Positions 1 through 9,237 of a stretch of DNA of 64,000 nt are shown piece after piece; the stretch's first letter is position 1; every line of letters begins with the position of its first letter. The translations under genes and the position numbers were made by a program. The notes beneath the pieces were generated by a model. The model was given only the letters and a program-made list of their open reading frames with translations. It made no database searches and had not been told where the DNA came from. This stretch comes from RPQJ01 sp963698735 (GTDB lineage: Bacteria; Pseudomonadota; Gammaproteobacteria; Steroidobacterales; Steroidobacteraceae), in the NCBI GenBank assembly GCA_963698735.1, contig CAVOSA010000012.1, positions 124,001 to 188,000 on the forward strand, written 5' to 3'.

Positions 1-567
1 GAGCGTTCGCAACCAGTGCACCGGGTAGCAGCCCAGGTCCATCAGCGCTCCACCGGCCAGGTCAGGCCGCCACCGGATCTGTCCGGGTTGCTGCGGCACC
101 GGCACGTCGATCACCGCGTGCGCTTCCAGCAGTTCACCGAGCGCGCCGCTGCGCACGATCTCGAGAATTCGATTGAAAAGCGGGTGGTAGCGGTAATGAA
201 ACGCTTCGATCAGGCGTCGATTCGAATGTGCGGCAGCGGCAATCATGCGGGCAGCGGCAGCGCTCGATGGCGCGGACGGCTTTTCCATCAGCACGTGCTT
301 GCCCGCTTGCAGCGCAGCGATGCCCCAGCGCTCGTGCAACGTGATCGGCAGCGAGATGTAGACGAGATCGACGTCCGCTCGCGTCAACAGCGCGGCATAG
401 GAGGCCGCCACGTTCGGTATGCCATGTTCGGCCGCAAAGCTAAGCGCCCGATCCAGATCGCGTGCAGCCACCGCTGTGACTTCGACGGCGTCGATGTCCC
501 GGGCCGGCCCAATCAGCGCCATCGGCGCGATGCCCGAGGCGCCGAGCAGGCCAACTCGCAACGTCAT
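1..567 (-). CDS. Gfo/Idh/MocA-family oxidoreductase (3' end outside window)
   Basis: This is a partial gene reading leftwards from an ATG at 567 and running off the window start, so only about 189 N-terminal residues are visible. The N-terminus has a Rossmann nucleotide-binding start (GLLGASGIA), and near residue 98 lies the EKP motif whose Lys is the usual catalytic residue of Gfo/Idh/MocA dehydrogenases. The visible part ends in GGALMDLGCYPVHW, typical of the start of the substrate domain. Members are NAD(P)-dependent sugar or cyclitol dehydrogenases. It is the last visible gene of a run that includes the RidA-like lipoprotein and TonB receptor, so a role in modifying the imported glycoside or its aglycone is likely but unproven. 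The substrate cannot be told from sequence. Confidence 0.85.
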   Translation of the reverse strand, partial: MTLRVGLLGASGIAPMALIGPARDIDAVEVTAVAARDLDRALSFAAEHGIPNVAASYAALLTRADVDLVYISLPITLHERWGIAALQAGKHVLMEKPSAPSSAAAARMIAAAAHSNRRLIEAFHYRYHPLFNRILEIVRSGALGELLEAHAVIDVPVPQQPGQIRWRPDLAGGALMDLGCYPVHWLRTL

Positions 568-597
568 GCGAATTCCATTTTGGCGGCAAGCAAACGC

Positions 598-1047
598 TCA
601 GCGCCCACGCAGCGCGACGGCGTCGATCTCAATGCGGACGCCCGGCGGCAACGCGATGCCAGGCGCCGTGGTCCGGGCCGGGCGGTGCTTGCCGAAGAAC
701 TCAGCATAGGCGGCGTTCATGCCGGCAAAGTCAGCGGCATCGGCGAGGTAGACGGTCACCTTGACCACACGGTCGCGTTCGCTACCCGCGGCATCCAGCA
801 GGGTCTGGACATTCGTCAGCGTCTGCCGGGTTTGATTGCCGATGTCGCCGCCCACCATCGAACGTGCCGTCGCGTCGTACGGCAGCTGGCCGGAGACAAA
901 GACGAAATCCCCGGCGACCACGGCGGACGCGTACGGCCCGAGCGATGGCGCACCAGCAGCACTCACCTCGCGAGGGTCTGCGGGTGCGCCGGATCCCGCG
1001 GCGCACCCGGCCAGAGCAACGACCATGCCGACGACGGCCGCGCGCAC
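598..1047 (-). CDS. RidA/YjgF-family protein with lipoprotein signal
   Basis: This 149-residue protein has a short hydrophobic N-terminus ending in the lipobox LAGC (Cys15), so it should be a membrane-anchored lipoprotein. The rest is a complete RidA (YjgF/YER057c/UK114) domain, including the conserved Arg in the PARTTAPG segment and the IEIDAVAL end strand. Known RidA proteins are cytoplasmic enamine/imine deaminases acting on products of PLP enzymes, so an exported version is unusual and its substrate is unknown. It begins 12 bases after the TonB receptor stop and ends 30 bases before the oxidoreductase start, consistent with one transcript. A second exported RidA homologue lies at 3506-4066. 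Confidence 0.85.
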   Translation of the reverse strand: MRAAVVGMVVALAGCAAGSGAPADPREVSAAGAPSLGPYASAVVAGDFVFVSGQLPYDATARSMVGGDIGNQTRQTLTNVQTLLDAAGSERDRVVKVTVYLADAADFAGMNAAYAEFFGKHRPARTTAPGIALPPGVRIEIDAVALRGR

Positions 1048-1059
1048 TGCCGTCTCCGC

Positions 1060-3345
1060 TCAGAACCTGATCGACCCGGTGATGCCCCAAGTCCGCGGCT
1101 GCCGGGCGGTCACGATTCCTCCGAACAGTTCGAGTCCATCCCGGGGACCGGCACCGATGGCGCCCTTGACGAAGTCGAAGCGTCGGCCGGGGTTCGGGGT
1201 GAACGTTCCGACCAAGGCGGCGTCCTCGTCCGTGGCGTTCTCGACCCACAGGCGCACTGAGTACCGGTCCCAATCGAAGCCGGTGCGCAGGTTCAGGTTG
1301 GTCGCGTCGCCGACATACGCGTCGGCGGTCTGCACCGCGCTCTGGTCGGACTGGTAGCTCAGGTCGGCACGGCTCACCCAGTCAAGAGTGGCCGAGACAG
1401 GGTAGGTGTACTGGCCGCTGACGAAGCCCTGCCACTCGGAGACGTACTGCAGGCGCGTGCCGTCTAGCACCGGGTCCACACCGATGGCGGCCAGTGTGCC
1501 GAACGTGTAGTCGTCGTAGCTCGAGTCTGTGTACGCGATGCCCGCGTCGAGGGTTAAGCGATCGAACGGCCGTGCCCGCACCTCCAGTTCGATGCCCTGC
1601 ACTGTCGTCGCGCCGGCGTTGACGTTCAGCAAGGCGCCGGTCTGGCCAAGGGCCCGCACGATCTGGTCGGTCCAGTCGATGTAATAGGCCGCCACATTGA
1701 AAACGAGCCGGCCGTCCACCCACGTCGTCTTGGCGCCGATTTCATAGTTCCAGGCCGACTCGGGATCGTAGGTGCGCTCTTCGGGCAGGATCGCACCGGC
1801 GACGGTAACGACGTTGAACCCGCCGACCTTCACGCCCTCCGCGGCCGTCGCGTACAGCATGACATCGCCATTCAGCTGATAGTCGATCGTGAACCGCGGC
1901 ACAAAGTTCTGGAAGTCCGTCTCGTCGTCGAAGATGCCCGTGACAAGCCCCGTCAGCTGGCTCTGGTCGACCGAGTAGATCTTCTTTGTTTCGTCCGTCC
2001 AGCGCCCCTCGACGGCGACCCTCAGGCTGTCCGTGATTTTGAAGCCAACCTGGCCGAAGACCGCGAAGCTCTCGGTTTCCTCAGAGAGGTCATTGATGAG
2101 GCCACCCACCAGGAAGCGTCGCAGGGAGGCCGGCACCGCGGCGGCGATCGGCAGGGCATCCGCGCCGTAGAGGCTCTCAAGGTGCGTGTCGGTCTTCGAA
2201 TCGTAGTAGTAAGCACCGGCAAGCCAGGTCAGGCGCTGATCGCCCGGCGACGTGATGCGCAGTTCCTGACTGAACTCTTCGACGTCGGTGAGCGTGGTCG
2301 CATAGTTGACGCTCAGCGCGGTGTAGTCCGTGTCCACCGCCGTGTCGAAGCCCAGGTCGTTGTAACCGGTGATGGAGGTGAGCGTGTAATCGCCGAGGTT
2401 CCAGTCGATCGACAGCGAAACCTGTGTGACGTCCCGGTCCTGGTGGCCTGGCGTCACCGAATACTTGTCAAACGCATGCATCTCGCCGCCGTAAAGCTGG
2501 TAGACGGCCGGGAACGACGGTCCCGCCGGACTGTACAGCTCGATGTTGTTGGCGACATACCGGATCGGGTCATCGCCATCACTGGTATCGGAGTAGGCCA
2601 CCCGCAGCCGCAGGTAGAGGTCTTCCGTGGGCGACGCCTCCAGCGAACCGGCGATCACGCCCGTGCGTCGCGTGTCGAGATCGCCGCCCGTCAGCCCGTT
2701 GTCGTAGTAGCCATCGCTACTCGCGTAGACGCCGCCCAATCGGAAGGCCAACCAGTCCGTCACGGGCCCACTGATCCATCCGCGCAGATCCTGAGTATCG
2801 AAATCGCCATAGCTCGCTTCGATCCTTCCTTCCAATTCGTCGGTCGGTCGTTCCGTCACGATGTTGACCGCACCCGCGAAAGTGTTTCGTCCATAGAGCG
2901 CACTCTGCGGACCCTTGACGACTTCGACTCGGGCCACAGAATCGCCGAACATGGCATCCATCAGTGCTCGCGAGGATTGATACACGCCATCGACGAAGAA
3001 ACCGACGTTCGGCTCGCCGATGGTCGTCGACTGGCCGCGAATGACAGGGGTCTGGGCGCCACCCCCGAACAGCGGGGCCATGGTGAAGCCGGGAGTCAGG
3101 GCCGCAATGTCCTCGACATTGGTGATGCGCGCACTCTCGATGGTCTCGGCGGAAAAAGCAGCGATTGACAGCGGCACCGTCTGCAGCGCTTCCTCGCGCT
3201 TGCGCGCCGTCACGACGATTTCCTCCAGTGGCGTCGCCGACGGCGCGGTCTGGGCATGCGCCGCCCCCAGCGGCAATCCCATGCACAGCGGCGCGAGCGC
3301 GGTGGCCACGGCGACTCTAAGGCTGGTTGGTCTCTTGGTCATCAC
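1060..3345 (-). CDS. TonB-dependent outer-membrane receptor
   Basis: This 761-residue protein has a signal peptide (about residues 1-31, ending GAAHA), a TonB-box-like segment EEIVVTARKREE near residue 43, a plug domain, and a 22-stranded-type barrel ending in an aromatic C-terminal residue (GSIRF). Receptors of this class import large substrates such as siderophores, vitamins or oligosaccharides across the outer membrane using TonB energy. The neighbouring rhamnosidase and sugar symporter make a rhamnose-containing glycoside the likely ligand. It is preceded by a purine-rich ribosome site (GGAAAGGGGG). The 160-base gap upstream (3346-3505) is the largest break in this gene run and may hold its own promoter. 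Confidence 0.9.
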   Translation of the reverse strand: MMTKRPTSLRVAVATALAPLCMGLPLGAAHAQTAPSATPLEEIVVTARKREEALQTVPLSIAAFSAETIESARITNVEDIAALTPGFTMAPLFGGGAQTPVIRGQSTTIGEPNVGFFVDGVYQSSRALMDAMFGDSVARVEVVKGPQSALYGRNTFAGAVNIVTERPTDELEGRIEASYGDFDTQDLRGWISGPVTDWLAFRLGGVYASSDGYYDNGLTGGDLDTRRTGVIAGSLEASPTEDLYLRLRVAYSDTSDGDDPIRYVANNIELYSPAGPSFPAVYQLYGGEMHAFDKYSVTPGHQDRDVTQVSLSIDWNLGDYTLTSITGYNDLGFDTAVDTDYTALSVNYATTLTDVEEFSQELRITSPGDQRLTWLAGAYYYDSKTDTHLESLYGADALPIAAAVPASLRRFLVGGLINDLSEETESFAVFGQVGFKITDSLRVAVEGRWTDETKKIYSVDQSQLTGLVTGIFDDETDFQNFVPRFTIDYQLNGDVMLYATAAEGVKVGGFNVVTVAGAILPEERTYDPESAWNYEIGAKTTWVDGRLVFNVAAYYIDWTDQIVRALGQTGALLNVNAGATTVQGIELEVRARPFDRLTLDAGIAYTDSSYDDYTFGTLAAIGVDPVLDGTRLQYVSEWQGFVSGQYTYPVSATLDWVSRADLSYQSDQSAVQTADAYVGDATNLNLRTGFDWDRYSVRLWVENATDEDAALVGTFTPNPGRRFDFVKGAIGAGPRDGLELFGGIVTARQPRTWGITGSIRF

Positions 3346-3505
3346 GTCCCCCTTTCCGATTGCTGTGCATGAACACTAAGGAGCTGTCTTGCGCTCGTTG
3401 CTCGGACCACGTGAACGACCGTCCGCAACGATGTCCAGGGTCTTCTATCACATTCGCTCATTACCAATCAATATCGGTCACATTGACTCTGCAGAAGCCG
3501 GCCTG

Positions 3506-4066
3506 TCACGGGCGTATTTCCCAGACCGACTCGATCTCGACCGCAATGTTGAACGGCAGGGTATTGACGCCCACCGCGAAGCGCGTGTGCAGCCCGGCTT
3601 CGCCAAACACCTCGACGAACAGGTCAGACGCACCGTTCACGACTTTCGGCTGGTCGTGGAAATCGTCCGCGCTGGCGACGAACGCTCCCACGCGCAGGCA
3701 CTGAACCACCGGGTCAAGCGTGCCTCCGCATGCGCTGCGCAACAGCGCGAGCACGTTGAGTCCCGCGAGTCGCGCGGCGGCGTAGCCCTCCTCAACCGTG
3801 AGGTCGCGCCCGACGCGTCCACGCGTCTTTGCCGTCTCGCTCAGGGCCGGCCCGAGTCCAGCCAGGTAGAGCGTGGAGCCGGACCGACGGTACGCGACGT
3901 AGGTCGCTACCGGATTCGGTGCCGCTGGCAACTTGAGCCCAAGCTCCTTGAGCCGCAGCTCGTGGTGGCCGGTTCCGCTCGCGCCTGCCGCTGCGGGCAC
4001 CGCTGCAGCGGTCCCGACGATTGCGGGCCCCAACAGCCCCGCGGTCAACAACGTTCGGCGCCTCAT
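3506..4066 (-). CDS. Exported RidA-family protein (Tat-type signal)
   Basis: This 186-residue protein begins MRRRTLLTAG followed by a hydrophobic stretch and an Ala-rich region to about residue 30. That is a twin-arginine-type export signal. The remainder is a RidA domain with the conserved Arg (LHTRFAVGVN) and the end strand VEIESVWEI. Its ATG overlaps the stop of the dipeptidase gene by 4 bases (ATGA), so the two are translationally coupled. RidA enzymes deaminate reactive enamines or imines, normally in the cytoplasm. A periplasmic one coupled to a dipeptidase suggests processing of an amide- or amino-acid-bearing substrate. That role is inference. Confidence 0.82.
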   Translation of the reverse strand: MRRRTLLTAGLLGPAIVGTAAAVPAAAGASGTGHHELRLKELGLKLPAAPNPVATYVAYRRSGSTLYLAGLGPALSETAKTRGRVGRDLTVEEGYAAARLAGLNVLALLRSACGGTLDPVVQCLRVGAFVASADDFHDQPKVVNGASDLFVEVFGEAGLHTRFAVGVNTLPFNIAVEIESVWEIRP

Positions 4067-5232
4067 GCCGTCACCTGCTCGCGTCCAGCACGCACCGCCG
4101 CAAAAACGCGCATGAAGTTCCCGCTGACGAACGCTGTCACCGCGCGCTCATCCATTCCGCGGCGCAGCAGCTCCGACACCAGCAGTGGCAACTGCCGGTA
4201 GTTGTCCATGACGGGTTTGTAGTTGGCGTCCATGTCCGTGCCGAGCGCGACATGAGCCACGCCGAGTTTCTCGACCAGCGCGAAGATCCGGTCGACGAAT
4301 TGTTCGAAAGTCGCGATGCCAATGCCCGCCGGCCATGCGCCAATGACGCCGCCGCGCTCGGCGATCGCAAGCGCGAGTCGCTCCGAGATGAAGCGCGGAT
4401 GCTGTATCGGGTCACCCTGCAGGTGGGAGTGCGAGCACATGACGGGGCGCTCTGCGATCTCTACGGCGCGCAGCGCCGTCGCCTCCGACGCATGCGCGAC
4501 GTCGACAACCATGCCGAGACGTGCCATCTCGCGGACCACGTCTGCGCCGAATGGCGTCAGGCCGCCGTGCGGCGCCGACCCGGTCTGGATGTCGCCGACT
4601 TCGCTGTCCCGGTAATGCACGATCGTCACCGAACGCACACCGTCAGCATGCAGGCTCGCCAGCCGCGACAGATCGCCCTCCAGAAAGTCCGCTCCTTCCG
4701 TGGTCCAAAGCGCCCCGATGCGGCCGTCGGCCTTGGCCTTCTCGACATCCTCGGGCTCGAGGACCGGCTTGAGCGCAAGTCGCGCGGCCATCGCCTTGAG
4801 GTTCGCAATCTGACGCTGGTAGCTCGCCCACGCCTCGCCCTCGGCGAAGGGTCTTGCGGCGTACAGTCCCGCCCCCTTCGACATGCCCAGGACCTGGAAA
4901 TCCGCGACTGCTGCAAAACTGGCCGCCGCGAGCTTTCCCGCCCTCATGTCCTCGATCGCCTCGGGCTCGCGCGTGCCTTTCAAGCGGTATATCCGCAACG
5001 GCAGTGAGAGGCCTTGCGCATCCCGGAAGAAGGTGCGACCCGGGTGCGCATGAATGTCCACTGCGGCCACACGATCTAGCAGTGCGTTGGCCTGCGCCAG
5101 GTAGTCCGGGTCCGGCACGAAACCGAGTGGCGCCGGCTCGTCGCGCAGGAAACGCTGTGCACCACCGACTGCCAGGGCCACTCCACCCGCCACGCCTCCG
5201 GCGAGCAACCACCGTCGTGTCCGACTTTTCAT
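4063..5232 (-). CDS. Exported M19-family (renal-type) dipeptidase
   Basis: This 389-residue protein has an N-terminal RR-containing hydrophobic signal (TRRWLLAGG) that looks Tat-like. It carries hallmarks of the M19 metallodipeptidases: the metal-binding HAH at residues 61-63 (VDIHAHPG), a WTTEGAD segment with the bridging Glu, HYRDSEVGD, MCSHSHLQ and LGTDMDAN. M19 enzymes are di-zinc hydrolases of dipeptides, D-amino-acid dipeptides or beta-lactam-like amides. It overlaps the rhamnosidase stop by 4 bases upstream and the RidA start by 4 bases downstream, so all three should be made together. Presence in a rhamnoside locus is odd and suggests a substrate with an amide-linked part. Confidence 0.88.
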   Translation of the reverse strand: MKSRTRRWLLAGGVAGGVALAVGGAQRFLRDEPAPLGFVPDPDYLAQANALLDRVAAVDIHAHPGRTFFRDAQGLSLPLRIYRLKGTREPEAIEDMRAGKLAAASFAAVADFQVLGMSKGAGLYAARPFAEGEAWASYQRQIANLKAMAARLALKPVLEPEDVEKAKADGRIGALWTTEGADFLEGDLSRLASLHADGVRSVTIVHYRDSEVGDIQTGSAPHGGLTPFGADVVREMARLGMVVDVAHASEATALRAVEIAERPVMCSHSHLQGDPIQHPRFISERLALAIAERGGVIGAWPAGIGIATFEQFVDRIFALVEKLGVAHVALGTDMDANYKPVMDNYRQLPLLVSELLRRGMDERAVTAFVSGNFMRVFAAVRAGREQVTA

Positions 5233-7796
5233 GCTGCTGTTCCCTCGCGCCGCTTTAGACGCAAAACGTTGCTGCCGGTGCCGATTGACGCAGTCCCCGC
5301 GTCATACCCATCCGGCGGATTGAACTCCACCTCGACGCCCGCGGGGATGTCGAGCCGGACCTCGAGGTCGCCGCGCGCGAACCGCTGCCAGTGGACGACC
5401 AGTCCGCCGCGCGGTGTCGGGTAGACACCGTGTGCCGATTCCAGGTCGCCGAGCTGGGGCGCGACGCGGGCCCGTCGGAAGCCGGGTTCCGTGGGCGTCA
5501 CGCCGAGCACGTGGGCCGGCAGCTGATACACGGGCGTCGCCGAGAAGGCGTGGCACAGGCTGGCCACGGGCTCGGTCGACTCCCAGAGCGTCTCCGTACC
5601 AGTCGCAAGCATGGCGCCGTAGAGCTGGCGCATGTGCTGCAGGGCGAGGTCGAAGCGTCGCGCCTTACCGAGCGCCGAGTACAGGAAGTGGCAGAAATAC
5701 GTGTTGGCGCGCACCACGTCGGTGGCTGCGTCGAACGGATCGGCGTCGAACGTAACGGGCGGGGTGGCCGTGCGCCGCAGCCGCCGCTCGTCAGTAATGT
5801 ACTCAACGATCGCCGCATACTCCGCGGGCAGGGCGACATCGAACAGGATCGCCATCGAGTTCGCCTGTTGCGAGACCTGCGGATCCCGCTGCCCGGACGC
5901 TGGCTCCACGCTGTCGACGAACACGCAGCGATCCCGGTCGTAGTGGCGGTTGCGCAGCGCGCGCCTGATCCGCGCTGCCCAGTCGAGGTAGCGCTGGCTC
6001 AGTCGCGAGTAGCCGATCGTCCGCGCCATGTCTGCTGCCGCCTGCAGCGCTCCTGCCAACATGGCGTTGATGATGAAGGACTCACCGATACGCCCGACGC
6101 GCGCCCACTCGATGAAGTGCCAGTGCGGCACGTTCGCCAGCAGGTCGTGCGGGCCGCTCTGCCGCTCGAACCAGTCGAGCGAGCGCTGCACCGCCGGCAG
6201 GAGCTGCTCGATGGTCGCCTCGTCGCCGCTGTGCATCAGGTAATGGTGCGCAGCGCAGATCCAGTGCAGGTTGAAGTCGGGGATGACGATGCCGCCGCTG
6301 TGATGATCGCCGGGCGCGAACATCTGCAGCAGCCCGTCCGTGCGCTGGCTCTCGGTGGCCTGCATCAGGAACTGGCGGTCGATGGGTTGCGTGCTGCTGC
6401 CGAAGGCAGCGGCGTCGATCAGATAGTGGACGATGCCATCGCCGAGCCACTGGCGCTTTTCGCGGCCCGGACAGTCTTCCCAGGCGTCGTGGGTGCATTG
6501 CAGCGCCGTATAGCGGCCGACTTCCCAAAGGCGGTTCAGCAGTTCATCGGAGCAGCGGAACGAACCCTGGTATTCGACCGGGTAGTGGGTCGCGGTCGAG
6601 CCCACGCGCACGATTCGCAGCCCTTGCGGCGCATTACGCACCACAAGTTGCAGGTACTTGACGCCGGTCCAGTCGAATTTCTCGAACTGCTGCGGGCCCG
6701 GACGCGCCGTGTAACGAATTACCTGCGCACAATCCAGATACGACTCCCGGGTGATGCGGGGTGGCGCGGCGCGCTGCGGCCCGTATTCGCCCGGGATCGT
6801 CTCTGCCGCGGCGATTTCGATGACCTCGCCACCGGTCGCGTCCAACTCGACGAACGGATAGCCCGCGTGACGCCGATCGAACACGACGAGCACACTGATG
6901 TCGCGGTCGGCGCTGGTGCGAATCACGGTCGCCGACTCGTCGTCGCGCAGCATCGCCCCCACGTCGTCCACACCTTCCGCGGGAGCGGGTTCCAGCGGCT
7001 CGTCGTAGATCCGACGGTCGAGTCCGAGGTCGGGACGACGAACGACGGAGTTGACGGCGACAATTCGTGATGGCAGTCGAGCAGACTCGACCAGCGGCGG
7101 TATCTCGCGCGGCAACAGGGTCGTGAACGGTTCGATGTTGCCCCACCCTTTGGCCAGGTCCTCGCCACTCGCCGCCCGAACCATGGGTGTTGCGCGATCC
7201 CAGCCGGAGTCGTCGAAGTCCGCGCGCAACCAACCCTCCGGCATCTGGCGGGCGTCGAAGTCTTCGATGAAGCCCTGGCCCCAGCCGCTGCGTGGCGTCT
7301 CGCGACGCCAGGCCCGGGCTTCGGTGACTCGCCACTGGTCGTCCGCGGCCAGGTCGACGACCCGGCTGCCGACAGACACGGTCGCATCGACGTACAGGCC
7401 ACCATCGCCGAACACCGCCTGCGTGTAGTCGCGGGCGGTCTCATACCATGCCGTGTCCACTCCATAGACGTGCACCAGCACGCCCAGCGAGTTGTCGCCG
7501 GACCGCAGGTGTTCGCTCAGCTCGTAACGGTCGACCCGCGCGAAATCGGGTGTGGCGCGCCCGGGTCCGCGCCCGACCCTCGTCCCGTTCACGTACAGGA
7601 TGTAACGGCTGTCGGCGGTGATGCCGAGGCTCGCCGCGCTGGCCTGCCCGGGCAGGCTGAATCGGCGACGGAACAGGTACCACCGGTTTGTTCCGTCCTG
7701 GCGGCGAATCGGACCGCTGACCAGTAACGAGCGAAACGTCACGCCGTTGTCGATCTGCTGTCGCGGGGTCCAGATGAATTGCGCGCGCCGGTACAT
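5229..7796 (-). CDS. GH78 alpha-L-rhamnosidase, cytoplasmic
   Basis: I place the start at the ATG at 7796, giving 855 aa. A longer reading to 7907 would run into the symporter gene and adds only Pro/Gly-rich residues. The protein has N-terminal beta-sandwich modules followed by a six-hairpin barrel. Around residues 440-453 the segment DCPGREKRQWLGD preserves the Asp, Arg, Glu and Asp spacing of the GH78 active site, including the general acid Glu. ETLWES near residue 735 carries the usual second Glu. GH78 enzymes release terminal alpha-L-rhamnose from glycosides or pectin fragments. No signal peptide is present, so the substrate must be imported intact. Its stop overlaps the dipeptidase start (ATGA). 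Confidence 0.9.
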   Translation of the reverse strand: MYRRAQFIWTPRQQIDNGVTFRSLLVSGPIRRQDGTNRWYLFRRRFSLPGQASAASLGITADSRYILYVNGTRVGRGPGRATPDFARVDRYELSEHLRSGDNSLGVLVHVYGVDTAWYETARDYTQAVFGDGGLYVDATVSVGSRVVDLAADDQWRVTEARAWRRETPRSGWGQGFIEDFDARQMPEGWLRADFDDSGWDRATPMVRAASGEDLAKGWGNIEPFTTLLPREIPPLVESARLPSRIVAVNSVVRRPDLGLDRRIYDEPLEPAPAEGVDDVGAMLRDDESATVIRTSADRDISVLVVFDRRHAGYPFVELDATGGEVIEIAAAETIPGEYGPQRAAPPRITRESYLDCAQVIRYTARPGPQQFEKFDWTGVKYLQLVVRNAPQGLRIVRVGSTATHYPVEYQGSFRCSDELLNRLWEVGRYTALQCTHDAWEDCPGREKRQWLGDGIVHYLIDAAAFGSSTQPIDRQFLMQATESQRTDGLLQMFAPGDHHSGGIVIPDFNLHWICAAHHYLMHSGDEATIEQLLPAVQRSLDWFERQSGPHDLLANVPHWHFIEWARVGRIGESFIINAMLAGALQAAADMARTIGYSRLSQRYLDWAARIRRALRNRHYDRDRCVFVDSVEPASGQRDPQVSQQANSMAILFDVALPAEYAAIVEYITDERRLRRTATPPVTFDADPFDAATDVVRANTYFCHFLYSALGKARRFDLALQHMRQLYGAMLATGTETLWESTEPVASLCHAFSATPVYQLPAHVLGVTPTEPGFRRARVAPQLGDLESAHGVYPTPRGGLVVHWQRFARGDLEVRLDIPAGVEVEFNPPDGYDAGTASIGTGSNVLRLKRREGTAA

Positions 7797-7842
7797 GCAC
7801 TTGATTCCGTGGGTGGGCGACTGCGGTTGCCGGCCCGCGCCG

Positions 7843-9237
7843 CTAGCGGGAGGCGGGCAGTTCGGGGGCGCCGCCAGCCTCGGCCAGCCGGGCCCGGATC
7901 CGGTCATGGTGCTCCTCGTCGAGATCGTAATGTCGCAGCAGCCAGAGCGCCGCCAGCCACAAGGCCACGGGGATCAGGCAGTACGCAAGCCGCACGCCCA
8001 TGATTGCCGCGTCGGTCTGCGTCGCCACGCTCTCGCCCGGAACGAATCCCGCCAGGCTGAACGTGGTGCTGGCGAGGAATGCGCCGAATGCCATGCCGAG
8101 CTTCATGCAGCCGCTGATCGCCCCGAAGATCATGCCATCCCGGCGAACACCAGTCTCGAGCTGGCCCGCCTCGACGGTGTCCGGAACCATCGAGTGCGGA
8201 GCGAGCTGGCAGGCAGCATCGCCGACACCAAGCAGCAGCAGCAGGGCGACGAAGACACCGACGGATCCCGGACCCACCAGAAGGAAGATGCTACCGTAGG
8301 CCGCAATCTCGAGCACGATGGCAGTCGAGTAGACGCGCTTCTTGCCGACGCCCCAGACCTTGCCGGCGCGCATCCACAACGGAGTGACCAGCATCGCCAC
8401 CGCAGCGGCTCCGGCCGCGAACCAGCCGACGTGTCGGACTTCCACCTGCATCACGATGGTCGCGAAGTAGACGAGCGAGGTCGCAGACATGCCGATCGCG
8501 ATGTTCTGCAGCAGGAACACCATGAACAGGGCGCGAAACGGGCGGTTGCGTCGCAGGGCGCGCAGTTCGGCGGCCATGTCGAACGCCGCCACAGGACCCT
8601 CGTAGCGAGGTGCGCGGCGGGTGGCGAGAAAGGACACGAGGCCGCCCACGAGGATGATGCCGGCGAAGACAGCAGCGAAAACCTGGAAGCCCTCCTTGAG
8701 CGTCGCCTGGGAAGAAAACAGGTAGGGACCCGAGAGTCCCACCAGCAGGATGCCAATGCGTGACCCCAGCATCCGATAGCCGACGATGCTGGTGCGCTCG
8801 CGATAGCTGGACGACATGTCGGCGGCCATCGCCGAATGAGGAATGCTGTAGACGGTGTAGGCCGCACTCGCCAGCAGGTACATCGCCCCTGCGTACAGCA
8901 CGGTGTGCAACGGGGACGCGAAGTCCGGAATGTCGAAGGTCAGGTAGAAGGTGAGCGCGAACGCAATCGAACCGAACAACAGGTACGGACGCCGCCGCCC
9001 CATGCGCGTGACCGTGCGATCCGAGATGACTCCCATCAGCGGATCCAGCGCCACATCGATGAGCCTGGGCAGCAGCAGCGCCAGGCCGGCCCAGGCGGGC
9101 GAAAGGCCGTGGGCCTGCGTCAGGAAGAACAGCAGGTAGGCCATCGTGCCACCTACGTAGCAGGCGATGCCGAGGTCGCCTGCGGCCCAACCCGCCTTCA
9201 TCCAGGCCGGCAGCGGCGTGCCGTTGCCGGTGCTCAT
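7843..9237 (-). CDS. GPH-family sugar:cation symporter (MFS)
   Basis: This 464-residue membrane protein has about twelve hydrophobic segments and signatures of the glycoside-pentoside-hexuronide symporters: GDLG near residue 20 and DPLMGVISDRT followed by GRRRPY around residues 65-84. Such carriers, for example MelB, bring glycosides in with Na+ or H+. It overlaps the upstream hydrolase stop by 4 bases and lies 46 bases before the rhamnosidase. With a cytoplasmic GH78 enzyme next door, the likely cargo is an intact rhamnoside crossing the inner membrane. The cation and exact glycoside cannot be read from the sequence. Confidence 0.88.
   Translation of the reverse strand: MSTGNGTPLPAWMKAGWAAGDLGIACYVGGTMAYLLFFLTQAHGLSPAWAGLALLLPRLIDVALDPLMGVISDRTVTRMGRRRPYLLFGSIAFALTFYLTFDIPDFASPLHTVLYAGAMYLLASAAYTVYSIPHSAMAADMSSSYRERTSIVGYRMLGSRIGILLVGLSGPYLFSSQATLKEGFQVFAAVFAGIILVGGLVSFLATRRAPRYEGPVAAFDMAAELRALRRNRPFRALFMVFLLQNIAIGMSATSLVYFATIVMQVEVRHVGWFAAGAAAVAMLVTPLWMRAGKVWGVGKKRVYSTAIVLEIAAYGSIFLLVGPGSVGVFVALLLLLGVGDAACQLAPHSMVPDTVEAGQLETGVRRDGMIFGAISGCMKLGMAFGAFLASTTFSLAGFVPGESVATQTDAAIMGVRLAYCLIPVALWLAALWLLRHYDLDEEHHDRIRARLAEAGGAPELPASR

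Noticed and set aside
16..1260. A 414-residue plus-strand open frame opposite the oxidoreductase, RidA and TonB receptor genes
   Set aside because: It is Arg/Gly/His-rich with no recognisable domain, and it lies antisense to three well-supported genes; long spurious frames are expected at this GC content.
3407..3416. CCACGTGAAC as a possible further parS site
   Set aside because: It matches only the CACGTG core and one arm, and lies far from the recF cluster.
7797..7907. Longer N-terminus of the GH78 protein overlapping the symporter gene
   Set aside because: It consists of Pro/Gly-rich residues antagonistic to a folded start, and it overlaps the end of the symporter gene.
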